Shown here in pieces: positions 15,949 to 23,365 of a stretch of 36,816 nt of DNA. Position 1 is the stretch's first letter, and every line of letters starts with the position of its first letter. The translations under genes were made by a program, and so were the position numbers. Where the stretch lies: positions 1-36,816 of the forward strand of contig JAFWRC010000117.1 in the NCBI GenBank assembly GCA_017508825.1, given 5' to 3'. The stretch is from Lachnospiraceae bacterium (GTDB taxonomy: Bacteria; Bacillota; Clostridia; Lachnospirales; Lachnospiraceae). Below the pieces are notes generated by a model. That model ran no database searches. It was not told where the DNA came from and saw nothing but the letters and a program-made list of their open reading frames with translations.

Positions 15949-16884
15949 ATGGCAAAGATGAAAACCGTTGTTTCGTTGGGCCACGAAGCGTTGGGTACCA
16001 CGACACTTGAACAGATGGATGCGGTAAAACATACTGCAAAAACACTGGCAGATCTGGTAGAGCAGAACATGCAGCTCATCATCACCCACTCAAACGGCCC
16101 GCAGGTCAGCATGATCCACAAAGCAATGACTGAATTACGAAGAGTCTATATCGATTACACCCCCGCACCCATGTGTGTCTGCTCCGCTATGAGCCAGGGC
16201 TATATCGGTTATGACCTGCAGAATTCGCTCCGTTCCGAGCTGTACAGCCGCGGCGTGGCAGTTCCGGTCAGCACGATCCTGACACAGGTGACCGTAGATC
16301 CTTACGATGAAGCTTTTTACGAGCCGCAAAAAGCACTGGGCCGTTATATGTCAAAAGAAGACGCTGAGCAGGAACAGCGCAAAGGCAACTATGTTACGGA
16401 AGTTCCCGGAAAAGGCTTCCGTCGTGTCGTTGCTGCCCCGAAGCCGATCGACATCGTAGAGATTGACGCCATCCGTACCTTGAGCGATGCCGGCCAGATC
16501 GTGATCGCATGCGGCGGCGGCGGTATCCCCGTGATCGAGCAGAACCACATCCTGAAGGGTGCTTCTGCCGTGATCGAAAAGGACAGCATTGCAGGAAAAC
16601 TTGCATCCGACCTTGCGGCAGAACAGCTGATCATCTTCACGGGCGTGGACCACGTCTATACCGGTTTCGAAACCGATCATGCCGCTCCGATCGAAAAAAT
16701 GACCTGTGAAGAAGCAAAGGCCCTGATCGAAAAGGATGAGTTCGGCAAGAACAATATGCTTCCCAAGATTGAAGCCGCCATTGCTTATCTGGAAGCCGTT
16801 CCAAACGGCCGCGTGCTGATCACTTCCCTGGACAAGGCTACCGATGCCCTCAAAGGTAAGAGCGGTACCCTGATCACAAAGTGA
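15949..16884 (+). CDS. arcC: Carbamate kinase, divergent form
   Basis: Carbamate kinase makes ATP from carbamoyl phosphate and ADP in the cytoplasm, usually in arginine, agmatine or purine/allantoin breakdown. The 311-residue product has the full amino-acid-kinase fold length and keeps ACGGGGIPV, VIEKDSIAGKLASDLAAEQLIIFTGVDHVY and the C-terminal KIEAAIAYLE...RVLITSLDKA block. Two family signatures differ: the N-terminal LGGNAL is SLGHEALG, and THGNGPQVG is THSNGPQVS. I believe a clostridial subgroup has these, but activity should not be assumed. I chose the ATG at 15949, 8 bases after GGAGG, over an in-frame ATG at 15934 that overlaps that ribosome site. It is the only plus-strand enzyme gene here and no other arginine-pathway gene is near. 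Confidence 0.88.
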   Translation: MAKMKTVVSLGHEALGTTTLEQMDAVKHTAKTLADLVEQNMQLIITHSNGPQVSMIHKAMTELRRVYIDYTPAPMCVCSAMSQGYIGYDLQNSLRSELYSRGVAVPVSTILTQVTVDPYDEAFYEPQKALGRYMSKEDAEQEQRKGNYVTEVPGKGFRRVVAAPKPIDIVEIDAIRTLSDAGQIVIACGGGGIPVIEQNHILKGASAVIEKDSIAGKLASDLAAEQLIIFTGVDHVYTGFETDHAAPIEKMTCEEAKALIEKDEFGKNNMLPKIEAAIAYLEAVPNGRVLITSLDKATDALKGKSGTLITK

Positions 16885-16930
16885 TCCTCCTATACACCAT
16901 CAAGTCAATTACCTGAAAATTTCTCAGATT

Positions 16931-16980
16931 TAACATAAAACAGTTCCGTAACCCATTGTTCCGGAACTGTTTTTATGTTA
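16931..16980 (+). terminator. Carbamate kinase terminator
   Basis: TAACATAAAACAGTTCCG (16931-16948) pairs with 16962-16980, about 17 bp with one bulged A, and the 3' arm contains TTTTTATG. It lies 46 bp after the stop codon and could work in both directions. Confidence 0.8.
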
Positions 16981-17700
16981 CCATCATCGCCTTTTCTTTC
17001 CTGATGCGTCTCTTTTGCATGTTTAATCAGGATTTAATGTATTTGATTTACATAACATAAAATCCCGCAATCACTGATTTCAGCTTACAGAAAACCGCTA
17101 AAATCCCCCCATGACCCAAATGGTCAATTGTTGACTCTAAGGCATTTCCGTTGTTTACCAATTCTTTATATCTTATCATTTTTCACACGTTTGAGCGATT
17201 CATTTACTTAACATAACGTAATCCTGCAACTCCGTTTTATAAATACAGGCAAGGATCCCCCTCTTCCGGCTCACATCAATACGGCCAAATTCTTCCGGAT
17301 CAGTATACATAATCACGGTTTCAGAAGATTTATGTGCTGTTTTCGCTGCTATTGATATTTACATAATGTTTTTCCACATTATTTTCACCTGGTAAACATA
17401 ATATCCATCTGGATTTATACTTTACATAATATAATTGTTCTCTATCTGTTGCATTTTTTTATTTTATCTTTTATTTTATTGCATATTTTTTATTAAATCT
17501 GTTTTTATTTCGTTAATATTAGGATTACATAATTCCTATATACGTTATTCCTTAACCCGCACTCATTATTTATTCCGTTTACATATCTGTTCTCACATAA
17601 TACTTTACATAACCCTGAAATCCATCCCGGCCGCTTATCGTTTGTTTACATATTAATTTTATGTATGCGCGAGCCATGGAGACTTATTATCTCCAACTGA
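16981..17700. other. AT-rich gene-free region with recurring TTTACATAA motif
   Basis: No convincing gene is visible; the longest plus-strand frame (17435-17656) is a low-complexity Phe/Ile/Tyr stretch without a ribosome site. TTTACATAA or a one-base variant occurs at 17047, 17358, 17421, 17524, 17604 and 17645, with related ACATAA sites at 17211, 17396 and 17595. Two of them are followed by AATCC(C/T)GCAA, about 160 bp apart, suggesting old diverged repeats. Confidence 0.5.
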
Positions 17701-17847
17701 CAAATTCCGGTTTGTCGAGCTCACGGACACTCGCTTCGCTCGGCGAGCCACGGGGACGGTTCTTGTGGCTAAAGATCTTCGATCTTGTTGCCACAAGAAC
17801 CGTCCCCATGGCTCACCGACCGCTACATTTCGACAAACCGGAATTTG
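17701..17847. repeat. REP-like palindromic element, copy 2, nested in an outer inverted repeat
   Basis: The inner element (17741-17769 with 17790-17818) matches copy 1 near the tRNA but is inverted. The base pair at the TTATGGC/GCCATAA position is changed on both arms to TTGTGGC/GCCACAA, keeping the stem; two C-A mismatches occur further out. It sits inside a perfect 18-bp outer inverted repeat, CAAATTCCGGTTTGTCGA (17701-17718) with its complement (17830-17847). Confidence 0.85.
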
Positions 17848-17850
17848 CAT

Positions 17851-17885
17851 AAAACCAAAAACCCCCGGCTGTTGCAAGCCAGGGG
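17851..17885 (-). terminator. clpX terminator
   Basis: On the minus strand CCCCTGGCT and AGCCGGGGG form a 9-bp stem (one G-U pair) with a 6-base loop, followed by TTTTTGGTTTT, about 41 bp after the clpX stop codon. Confidence 0.85.
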
Positions 17886-17926
17886 AATAGATACCATGAA
17901 GGTTGTTGTATATCTTATCCGATACC

Positions 17927-19507
17927 TTATTCGGCGCCGCGTACGATGATCTCGGGCGCGCCCTTGCCTTCGAGATAATCGCGGGTGATCGTGACCGTAC
18001 CGATATTGTCGTCTTTAGGGATCTCGTACATGATGTCGACCATGTATTCGTCGAGAATGGAGCGAAGCGCACGGGCGCCGGTCTCCTTTTTGATCGCTTT
18101 CTCCGCGATCAGCTCCAGCGCGTCATCCGCAAAGTTCAGCTTCACCTCATCCAGGGCCAGCAGCTTCTGGTACTGCTTCAGGATCGCATTTTTCGGCTCT
18201 TTCAGGATGCGGACCATCATCTCCTGATCGAGACCTTCCAATGCGCAGACCATGGGAAGACGGCCGACAAACTCCGGGATCATACCGAACTTGCGGATAT
18301 CTTCGGTCTCCACCTTCTGCATGATCTTCTTGCTCTGGTCATCCTTGTCTGCCAGCTCAGCGTGAAATCCAATGCCGCCGCTTTTATTTAATCTGTTTTT
18401 AATTATTTCTTCGATCCCCGGAAATGCACCGCCGCATATAAACAGGATATTGCGTGTGTTCACGGTGGTCGTGGGTACCATTGCGTTCTTGGAAGATGCT
18501 CCGACCGGCACTTCAATATCCGATCCTTCGAGAAGCTTGAGCATTCCCTGCTGTACCGATTCCCCGCTCACATCACGGGAATTGGTATTCTGCTTCTTGG
18601 CGATCTTGTCGATCTCATCGATATAGATGATGCCCTGCTCCGCCTTGTCCACATCATTGCCTGCGGCAGCTAGCAGCTTGCTCACAACGCTTTCGATGTC
18701 ATCACCGATATAACCGGCTTCGGTCAGAGAGGTCGCATCCGTGATCGCAAGCGGAACATTCAGGATCTTTGCCAGCGTCTGTACCAGGTAGGTCTTACCA
18801 CAGCCCGTGGGACCGAGCATCAGCATATTGGACTTCTCGATCTGGATCTCATCCATGGTATTGGTCGCAATCCGCTTGTAGTGGTTGTAGACCGCAACGC
18901 TCATGATCTTCTTGGCTTTTTCCTGTCCGACCACATACTCATCCAGCATCGCCTTGATCTTGTGCGGCGCCGGGATATCTTTCAGTTCGATCAGCGGCTT
19001 GTGCTCGCCTTTTTCCTTCTTTTTCACCTTCTGGCGGCCGCTGAAGCCGAAATCAAAAGGCAGATCCGCAAAGTTGACAAAGCTCACTTTCGGGATACCG
19101 TTTCCCGGCTTCTTCGTCTCGTCTTTTTTCTCCGGTTCATCCGTCTCGTTCTTCTTCAGCTCCCCGGCATCATCCGCTCCGGAACGCGCTTCTTTTTCCA
19201 CTGCAGCTTCACCGTCTTTTGCCGGCTCCTCAGCGCTTTTGTTTGTCATATCCGGATGAAACATCCTCGGATCCATCTGCATGGTCGAAGGGTTATACAT
19301 GCTCATCACCTTTGACCAGTCTATGGCACCGGCGCCGTTCATCCCGCCCATCTGCGCATCGATCATATCCGAAAGCTTGTCCATGCATTCCGGGCAGATA
19401 TACATATTCATCGGCATACGGACCAGTTTGCCGGCCTGGCTCTCCGGTCTGCGGCAGATACTGCAAATCTCGTCATATCCATCCTTATTGTGATCCTGAT
19501 CACTCAT
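17927..19507 (-). CDS. clpX: ATP-dependent Clp protease ATP-binding subunit ClpX, long-linker form
   Basis: ClpX unfolds tagged proteins and feeds them to ClpP. This protein carries the N-terminal zinc-binding domain (Cys15, Cys18, Cys38, Cys41), Walker A GPTGCGKT (232-239), pore loop GYIG (265-268), Walker B IIYIDEID (293-300), the ClpP-docking IGF (379-381), arginine finger in EFVGRLP and sensor-2 GARALRS. At 526 residues it is about 100 longer than usual ClpX. The excess is a charged, low-complexity linker (about 60-165) between the zinc domain and the AAA+ core. GGAGGAACC precedes the ATG. No clpP or trigger-factor gene is adjacent, so this may be a second ClpX beside a housekeeping one elsewhere (inference). 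Confidence 0.92.
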   Translation of the reverse strand: MSDQDHNKDGYDEICSICRRPESQAGKLVRMPMNMYICPECMDKLSDMIDAQMGGMNGAGAIDWSKVMSMYNPSTMQMDPRMFHPDMTNKSAEEPAKDGEAAVEKEARSGADDAGELKKNETDEPEKKDETKKPGNGIPKVSFVNFADLPFDFGFSGRQKVKKKEKGEHKPLIELKDIPAPHKIKAMLDEYVVGQEKAKKIMSVAVYNHYKRIATNTMDEIQIEKSNMLMLGPTGCGKTYLVQTLAKILNVPLAITDATSLTEAGYIGDDIESVVSKLLAAAGNDVDKAEQGIIYIDEIDKIAKKQNTNSRDVSGESVQQGMLKLLEGSDIEVPVGASSKNAMVPTTTVNTRNILFICGGAFPGIEEIIKNRLNKSGGIGFHAELADKDDQSKKIMQKVETEDIRKFGMIPEFVGRLPMVCALEGLDQEMMVRILKEPKNAILKQYQKLLALDEVKLNFADDALELIAEKAIKKETGARALRSILDEYMVDIMYEIPKDDNIGTVTITRDYLEGKGAPEIIVRGAE

Positions 19508-19540
19508 TTAGGTTCCTCCGTTCATTTATTTCTGGTTTAA

Positions 19541-19638
19541 CCCCTCATCCGCCCTTCGGGCACCTGTCTCGCCTCCCGGCTCGGTCCGTGCTAAACAGGC
19601 GCCACTGGCGCCTAGCGCCCCCAGAGGCGGGAAGGCAA
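19541..19638. repeat. GC-rich dispersed-type repeat
   Basis: The segment starts CCCCTCATCCGCCCTTCGGG and ends CCCCCAGAGGCGGGAAGGCA, a pattern I recognise as common in intergenic regions of gut clostridia. A 17-bp palindrome, AGGCGCC-ACT-GGCGCCT (19597-19613), sits inside. It lies in the clpX leader, between promoter and gene. No second copy is in this window. Confidence 0.55.
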
Positions 19639-19656
19639 GTAAAAAGAACTTCCGTA

Positions 19657-19685
19657 TAAATACCAATACTGCATAATAATAACAA
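19657..19685 (-). promoter_or_regulatory. Possible clpX promoter
   Basis: TTGTTA (19680-19685) and TATTTA (19657-19662) on the minus strand are 17 bases apart, just after the htrA terminator. The leader to clpX would be about 145 nt and carries the GC-rich repeat. Confidence 0.4.
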
Positions 19686-19718
19686 AAAATTCTGCCCGTG
19701 TATAGCGCACGGACAGAA
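19684..19718 (-). terminator. htrA terminator
   Basis: An 11-bp stem (TTCTGTCCGTG with CACGGGCAGAA on the minus strand, one G-U pair) and a 7-base loop are followed by TTTTTTG, 39 bp after the htrA stop codon. Confidence 0.85.
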
Positions 19719-19757
19719 CTTTCCTAATCCATCCTTTGTTTTCCGGCCGGGAAACTC

Positions 19758-21119
19758 TCAATTGGTCCTGCCCAGCGTACTCTTATCCCCCAGGGTGATC
19801 TCCAGGGTCATCTCCTGATAACCGTTTCTGGCAGGACGCTCAATCGTAATATCTACCGTAGAGCCTTCCTCGTAATACATCAGCAGGCGCTGCAGCTGTT
19901 CCATGGAGGTAACCTTCTGACCGTCAAACTCCATAATGTAGTCTCCGCGCTGCAGTCCTGCAGCCTCTGCTGCCGAACCTGCATTCACGTTTGCCACATA
20001 CACGCCTTCCGGATAACCGTAGAAAGCGATCTCCTGGCTGGTCACGGTCGCTCCCGTGATCCCCAGATAACCACGGTCGTCTTCATCGACCAGTGTTCTG
20101 GTGGTACGCTGCATCAGGTCTTCGATGATCGGCTGTGCTGCCGAGATCGGGATGGCATATCCCATGCCTTCTACAGAAGACCCGCCAATCTTGTTGGAGT
20201 TGATACCGATCACTTCGCCACGGATATTTAACAGTGCGCCGCCGGAGTTGCCCGGGTTGATCGCCGCATCTGTCTGGATAAAAGTACCAGAGGTATTCTC
20301 CATATCCATCTCACGGTCCAGCGCACTGATCACACCGGTGGTCACGGACTGTCCATACCCCAGTGCATTACCGATGGCGATCGCCGGCTCGCCGACTTTC
20401 AGCGCATCCGAATCGCCCATGGTTGCGATCTCGATGGCATCCAGAGTCTCCGGTGCCAGATCTTCCATTTTGACGGCGATCACCGCCAGATCACGAGAAG
20501 CTTCGGAGCCCTTCACGAGTGCCTGTACCTCCGTGCCGTCCACGAAGTCCACATACAGCTTGTCGTTGCCTTCCACGACGTGATAGTTGGTCACGATCAG
20601 CAGTTCCTCGTCGTTCGATCCGATGATGATACCGGATCCGCTGGACTCGGTAGGAAGTTTATAATAATAATAGCTTTCGTAGCCGTTGTTGGTGATCGAT
20701 ACGATGGACGGCATTACGTTTTCCACGACATCCGTCACATCCGTAACTACCGTAGTTGCCACGCCGGTCGGTATGGACACGTTCTTCTCACTGTCTTCCT
20801 TCGTCGCCGGTGTCGTTCTGGCAATGCTGCCTCTTTCCGTAACGGCCGGTGTTGACGCCGGTGCCGTTTCGATCCAGCCCAGTGCCTGACCTGCTTCCTG
20901 CACACCATAGAAGCCCGCCGCTCCGAAGCCTCCGAAAAAGATGCCCAAAGCAGCGGCTGCCGCTGCCTTCTTCACAAATCCGCCGTTCTTCCTTTTCTTC
21001 TCCGGCTGCTGCTGCGGTGCCGGATAGCCCTGCGGCGGGATATAACCATTATTCCCGGAATTGTATGTTCCCTGCATTCTCGGATCATAACCGTTTGGTA
21101 AACCATTGTTGTTGTACAT
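19758..21119 (-). CDS. htrA: HtrA/DegP-type membrane-anchored serine protease
   Basis: HtrA proteases degrade or refold damaged envelope proteins. The 453-residue product has a cytoplasmic N-terminus rich in Asn, Gly and Pro (1-45), one membrane helix (about 50-72), a Ser/Thr linker, a trypsin-like domain with His180 (NYHVVEG), Asp210 (SRDLAVI) and Ser292 (NPGNSGGA), and one PDZ domain (about 345-440, GVYVANVNAGSAAEAAGLQRGDYI). This is the usual Gram-positive HtrA/YkdA/YyxA layout. GGAAGGAAG precedes the ATG at 21119. It lies downstream of glmM, after an intercistronic hairpin, and upstream of clpX, forming a protein-quality-control pair with it. Confidence 0.93.
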   Translation of the reverse strand: MYNNNGLPNGYDPRMQGTYNSGNNGYIPPQGYPAPQQQPEKKRKNGGFVKKAAAAAALGIFFGGFGAAGFYGVQEAGQALGWIETAPASTPAVTERGSIARTTPATKEDSEKNVSIPTGVATTVVTDVTDVVENVMPSIVSITNNGYESYYYYKLPTESSGSGIIIGSNDEELLIVTNYHVVEGNDKLYVDFVDGTEVQALVKGSEASRDLAVIAVKMEDLAPETLDAIEIATMGDSDALKVGEPAIAIGNALGYGQSVTTGVISALDREMDMENTSGTFIQTDAAINPGNSGGALLNIRGEVIGINSNKIGGSSVEGMGYAIPISAAQPIIEDLMQRTTRTLVDEDDRGYLGITGATVTSQEIAFYGYPEGVYVANVNAGSAAEAAGLQRGDYIMEFDGQKVTSMEQLQRLLMYYEEGSTVDITIERPARNGYQEMTLEITLGDKSTLGRTN

Positions 21120-21154
21120 AAACTTTACACTTCCTTCCAGTATGAAATGATAAA

Positions 21155-21187
21155 GGCCATCGGGAACTCTTTCCGTTCCTGATGGTC
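21155..21187 (-). terminator. Hairpin between glmM and htrA (terminator or attenuator)
   Basis: GACCATC-A-GGAAC pairs with GTTCC-C-GATGGCC (12 bp, one mismatch, 7-base loop) on the minus strand and is followed by the modest T-rich CTTTATCATTT. It lies 88 bp after the glmM stop and about 35 bp before the htrA start, so it may only partly separate the two. Confidence 0.55.
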
Positions 21188-21275
21188 TTCATTCTAGTCA
21201 TGTCCTGTGAACAAAATGTGACGAAAACATTTCAATTCTGTGTTGTTTTTATCATCACTTTGTGAAATAAATCCC

Positions 21276-22622
21276 TTACTCCAGATGGCCTTTCGCACGG
21301 ATCACATCGATCACCTGATCCACGTACTTCTCACACACCTCATTGCTTCCGGCTTCCACCATCACGCGGATCAGCGGCTCGGTTCCGCTCTCGCGCACCA
21401 GGATGCGTCCGTCCTCACCCAGAGCCGCTGCCACATCTGCAACCGCCTTCTGCACATCCGGATCGTTCTGTGCTTCCGGTTTGCTCTTGACGCGCACGTT
21501 CTTGAGTACCTGGGGATAAAATACCACCGGCGCTGCCAGCTCGCTCATAGGCTTTTCCTTCGCCAGCATCACTTCCATCAGCTTCAATGCAGTCAGGATA
21601 CCGTCACCGGTCGTCTCATACTTTAAGAAGATGATGTGTCCGCTCTGCTCGCCGCCCAGACGGTTACCGGTCTGCAGCATATTCTCATATACATACTTAT
21701 CGCCGACGGCCGTCTTGTCATATTCGATGCCGGCCTTGTCAAATGCCTTGTACAGGCCGAAGTTGCTCATTACCGTGGTTACGACCTTGTTGTTCAGCAG
21801 CTTGCCGCGTTCCTTCATATATACGCCGTATACATACAGGATGTGGTCACCGGTCAGGATATTGCCCTTCTCATCGACTGCAAGACAGCGGTCCGCATCA
21901 CCGTCAAACGCAAAGCCGATATCCAGTCCCTTCTCTACTACGAACCTCTGCAGATGCTCGATATGCGTGGATCCGCAGTCAGTGTTGATGTTATATCCGT
22001 CCGGCGCATCGTTCATCACATAGGTCTTTGCCCCCAATGCATCAAATACGCCCTTGGCGATCTGCCAGGAAGCGCCGTTTGCCACATCCAGACCAACCTT
22101 CTTATCCTTGAAGCTGTATTTGGACATAGAGATCAGATGACCGATGTAACGGTTACGTCCTGCCACATAGTCCACGGTACGGCCGATCGCATCGCGCTCC
22201 GCTACCGGGATCTCCAGCTTGCCGTCAATATAATCCTCCACCTTCAGGATGGTCTCTTCGTCCATCTTTTCCCCGCTGCCGTTCAGCAGCTTGATGCCGT
22301 TGTCGTAGTACGGATTGTGGGATGCGGAGATCATGATACCGCAGTCAAAATCATCCACCCGGGTGATGTATGCGACCGAAGGCGTGGTGGTCACATGCAT
22401 AATGTACGCATCCGCGCCGGAAGCCATCAGGCCCGTGCAGAGCGCATACTCAAACATATAACTGGAACGTCTGGTATCCTTGCCGATCACGATCTTGGCT
22501 TTCTTGCCTTCCTTTGCGCCATAGTACCAGCCCAGGAATCGGCCGATCTTGATCGCGTGCTCAAATGTCAGATTCTTGTTTGCCTCCCCGCGGAAGCCGT
22601 CGGTTCCGAAATACTTACCCAT
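21276..22622 (-). CDS. glmM: Phosphoglucosamine mutase
   Basis: GlmM converts glucosamine-6-phosphate to glucosamine-1-phosphate, the step after GlmS. The 448-residue product has the family's length and all its signatures: start YFGTDGFRGEAN, phosphoserine loop ISASHNPYYDNGIK (Ser101), metal loop DGDADR (240-245), sugar-binding GGEQSGHI and phosphate-binding RESGTEPLIRVM near the C-terminus. The ATG at 22622 overlaps the stop codon of the GlmU-like gene by 8 bases, with GAGGAAAAGAG upstream, pointing to coupled translation. Together with that gene and glmS at the left edge, the window encodes most of the route to GlcNAc-1-phosphate. Confidence 0.96.
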   Translation of the reverse strand: MGKYFGTDGFRGEANKNLTFEHAIKIGRFLGWYYGAKEGKKAKIVIGKDTRRSSYMFEYALCTGLMASGADAYIMHVTTTPSVAYITRVDDFDCGIMISASHNPYYDNGIKLLNGSGEKMDEETILKVEDYIDGKLEIPVAERDAIGRTVDYVAGRNRYIGHLISMSKYSFKDKKVGLDVANGASWQIAKGVFDALGAKTYVMNDAPDGYNINTDCGSTHIEHLQRFVVEKGLDIGFAFDGDADRCLAVDEKGNILTGDHILYVYGVYMKERGKLLNNKVVTTVMSNFGLYKAFDKAGIEYDKTAVGDKYVYENMLQTGNRLGGEQSGHIIFLKYETTGDGILTALKLMEVMLAKEKPMSELAAPVVFYPQVLKNVRVKSKPEAQNDPDVQKAVADVAAALGEDGRILVRESGTEPLIRVMVEAGSNEVCEKYVDQVIDVIRAKGHLE

Positions 22623-23280
22623 TGTCTCTTTTCCTCACAATCTCTCCGTTGTTTTTGTATATGCTGTTCTCCGGTACCACACCGCGCACGCAGGAGGTCG
22701 GATACACATTGCTGTTGCGCCCGATCACCGTACCCGGATTGCACACCGAGTTGCAGCCCACTTCCACATGATCGCCCAGCATCGCGCCGAACTTCTTGAT
22801 GCCGGTCTCCATCTGCTCGGTGCCGTTGTGTACGACCACCAGCTGCTTGTCCGACTTGACATTGGATGTGATGGAACCTGCGCCCATATGGGAAAAGTAC
22901 CCCAGGATGGAATCACCCACATAGTTGTAATGCGGCGTCTGTACGTGGTCAAAAAGGATCACGTTCTTGAGCTCTACGGAATTGCCGACCACGCAGTCCG
23001 CGCCAACCAGAGCAGATCCGCGGATGAATGCGCAGTGACGCACCTCCGTATTCGGCCCGATGATGCACGGCGCTCCCAGATAAGCCGACGGGAAGACCTT
23101 TGCGGTCTTGTGTACCCACACATGCTCTTCTCTTTCCTGATAGTCATCGCCCAGGGTCGGTCCTAATTGCAGGATAAAGTCCTTGATCCCCTTTAACGCT
23201 TCCCAGGGGTAGGTGAACTGCGAAAGGTAATCCTTCGCCAGCGTATGTTCCAGGTCATAAAGATCTGCGATCGTATACAT
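22615..23280 (-). CDS. Left-handed beta-helix acyltransferase, GlmU C-terminal-domain-like
   Basis: A 221-residue hexapeptide-repeat protein resembling the acetyltransferase half of GlmU, without the pyrophosphorylase half. After a helical N-terminus (1-50), isoleucine-patch repeats run from about 53 to 205. The GlmU catalytic-histidine segment is recognisable as TPHYNYVGDS (His117, Tyr120), followed by MGAGSITSN (132-140), which corresponds to the GAGTITCN loop of GlmU. It probably acetylates glucosamine-1-phosphate or a related amino sugar, a role supported by its overlap with glmM (inference). Automatic annotation often calls such proteins UDP-N-acetylglucosamine pyrophosphorylase, but no nucleotidyltransferase domain is present. 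The ATG at 23280 has a GTGAGG ribosome site and its own good promoter. Confidence 0.82.
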   Translation of the reverse strand: MYTIADLYDLEHTLAKDYLSQFTYPWEALKGIKDFILQLGPTLGDDYQEREEHVWVHKTAKVFPSAYLGAPCIIGPNTEVRHCAFIRGSALVGADCVVGNSVELKNVILFDHVQTPHYNYVGDSILGYFSHMGAGSITSNVKSDKQLVVVHNGTEQMETGIKKFGAMLGDHVEVGCNSVCNPGTVIGRNSNVYPTSCVRGVVPENSIYKNNGEIVRKRDNG

Positions 23281-23318
23281 CCGGTATGCCTCACTTTCCA
23301 GTTTACATAATTTCCATT

Positions 23319-23347
23319 ACTATACTATATCTTCCGACAGATTGCAA
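23319..23347 (-). promoter_or_regulatory. Promoter of the GlmU-like/glmM pair
   Basis: TTGCAA (23342-23347) and TATAGT (23319-23324) on the minus strand, 17 bases apart, lie about 40 bp before the ATG. Confidence 0.7.
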
Positions 23348-23365
23348 GCAGAACCAAACGCCCCG

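Noticed and set aside
17435-17656. 73-codon plus-strand frame in the AT-rich region
   Set aside because: No ribosome site; Phe/Ile/Leu/Tyr composition follows directly from AT-rich DNA.
17659-18072. 137-codon minus-strand frame spanning the REP-like element
   Set aside because: It overlaps the clpX 3' end in another frame and runs through the terminator and palindromes.
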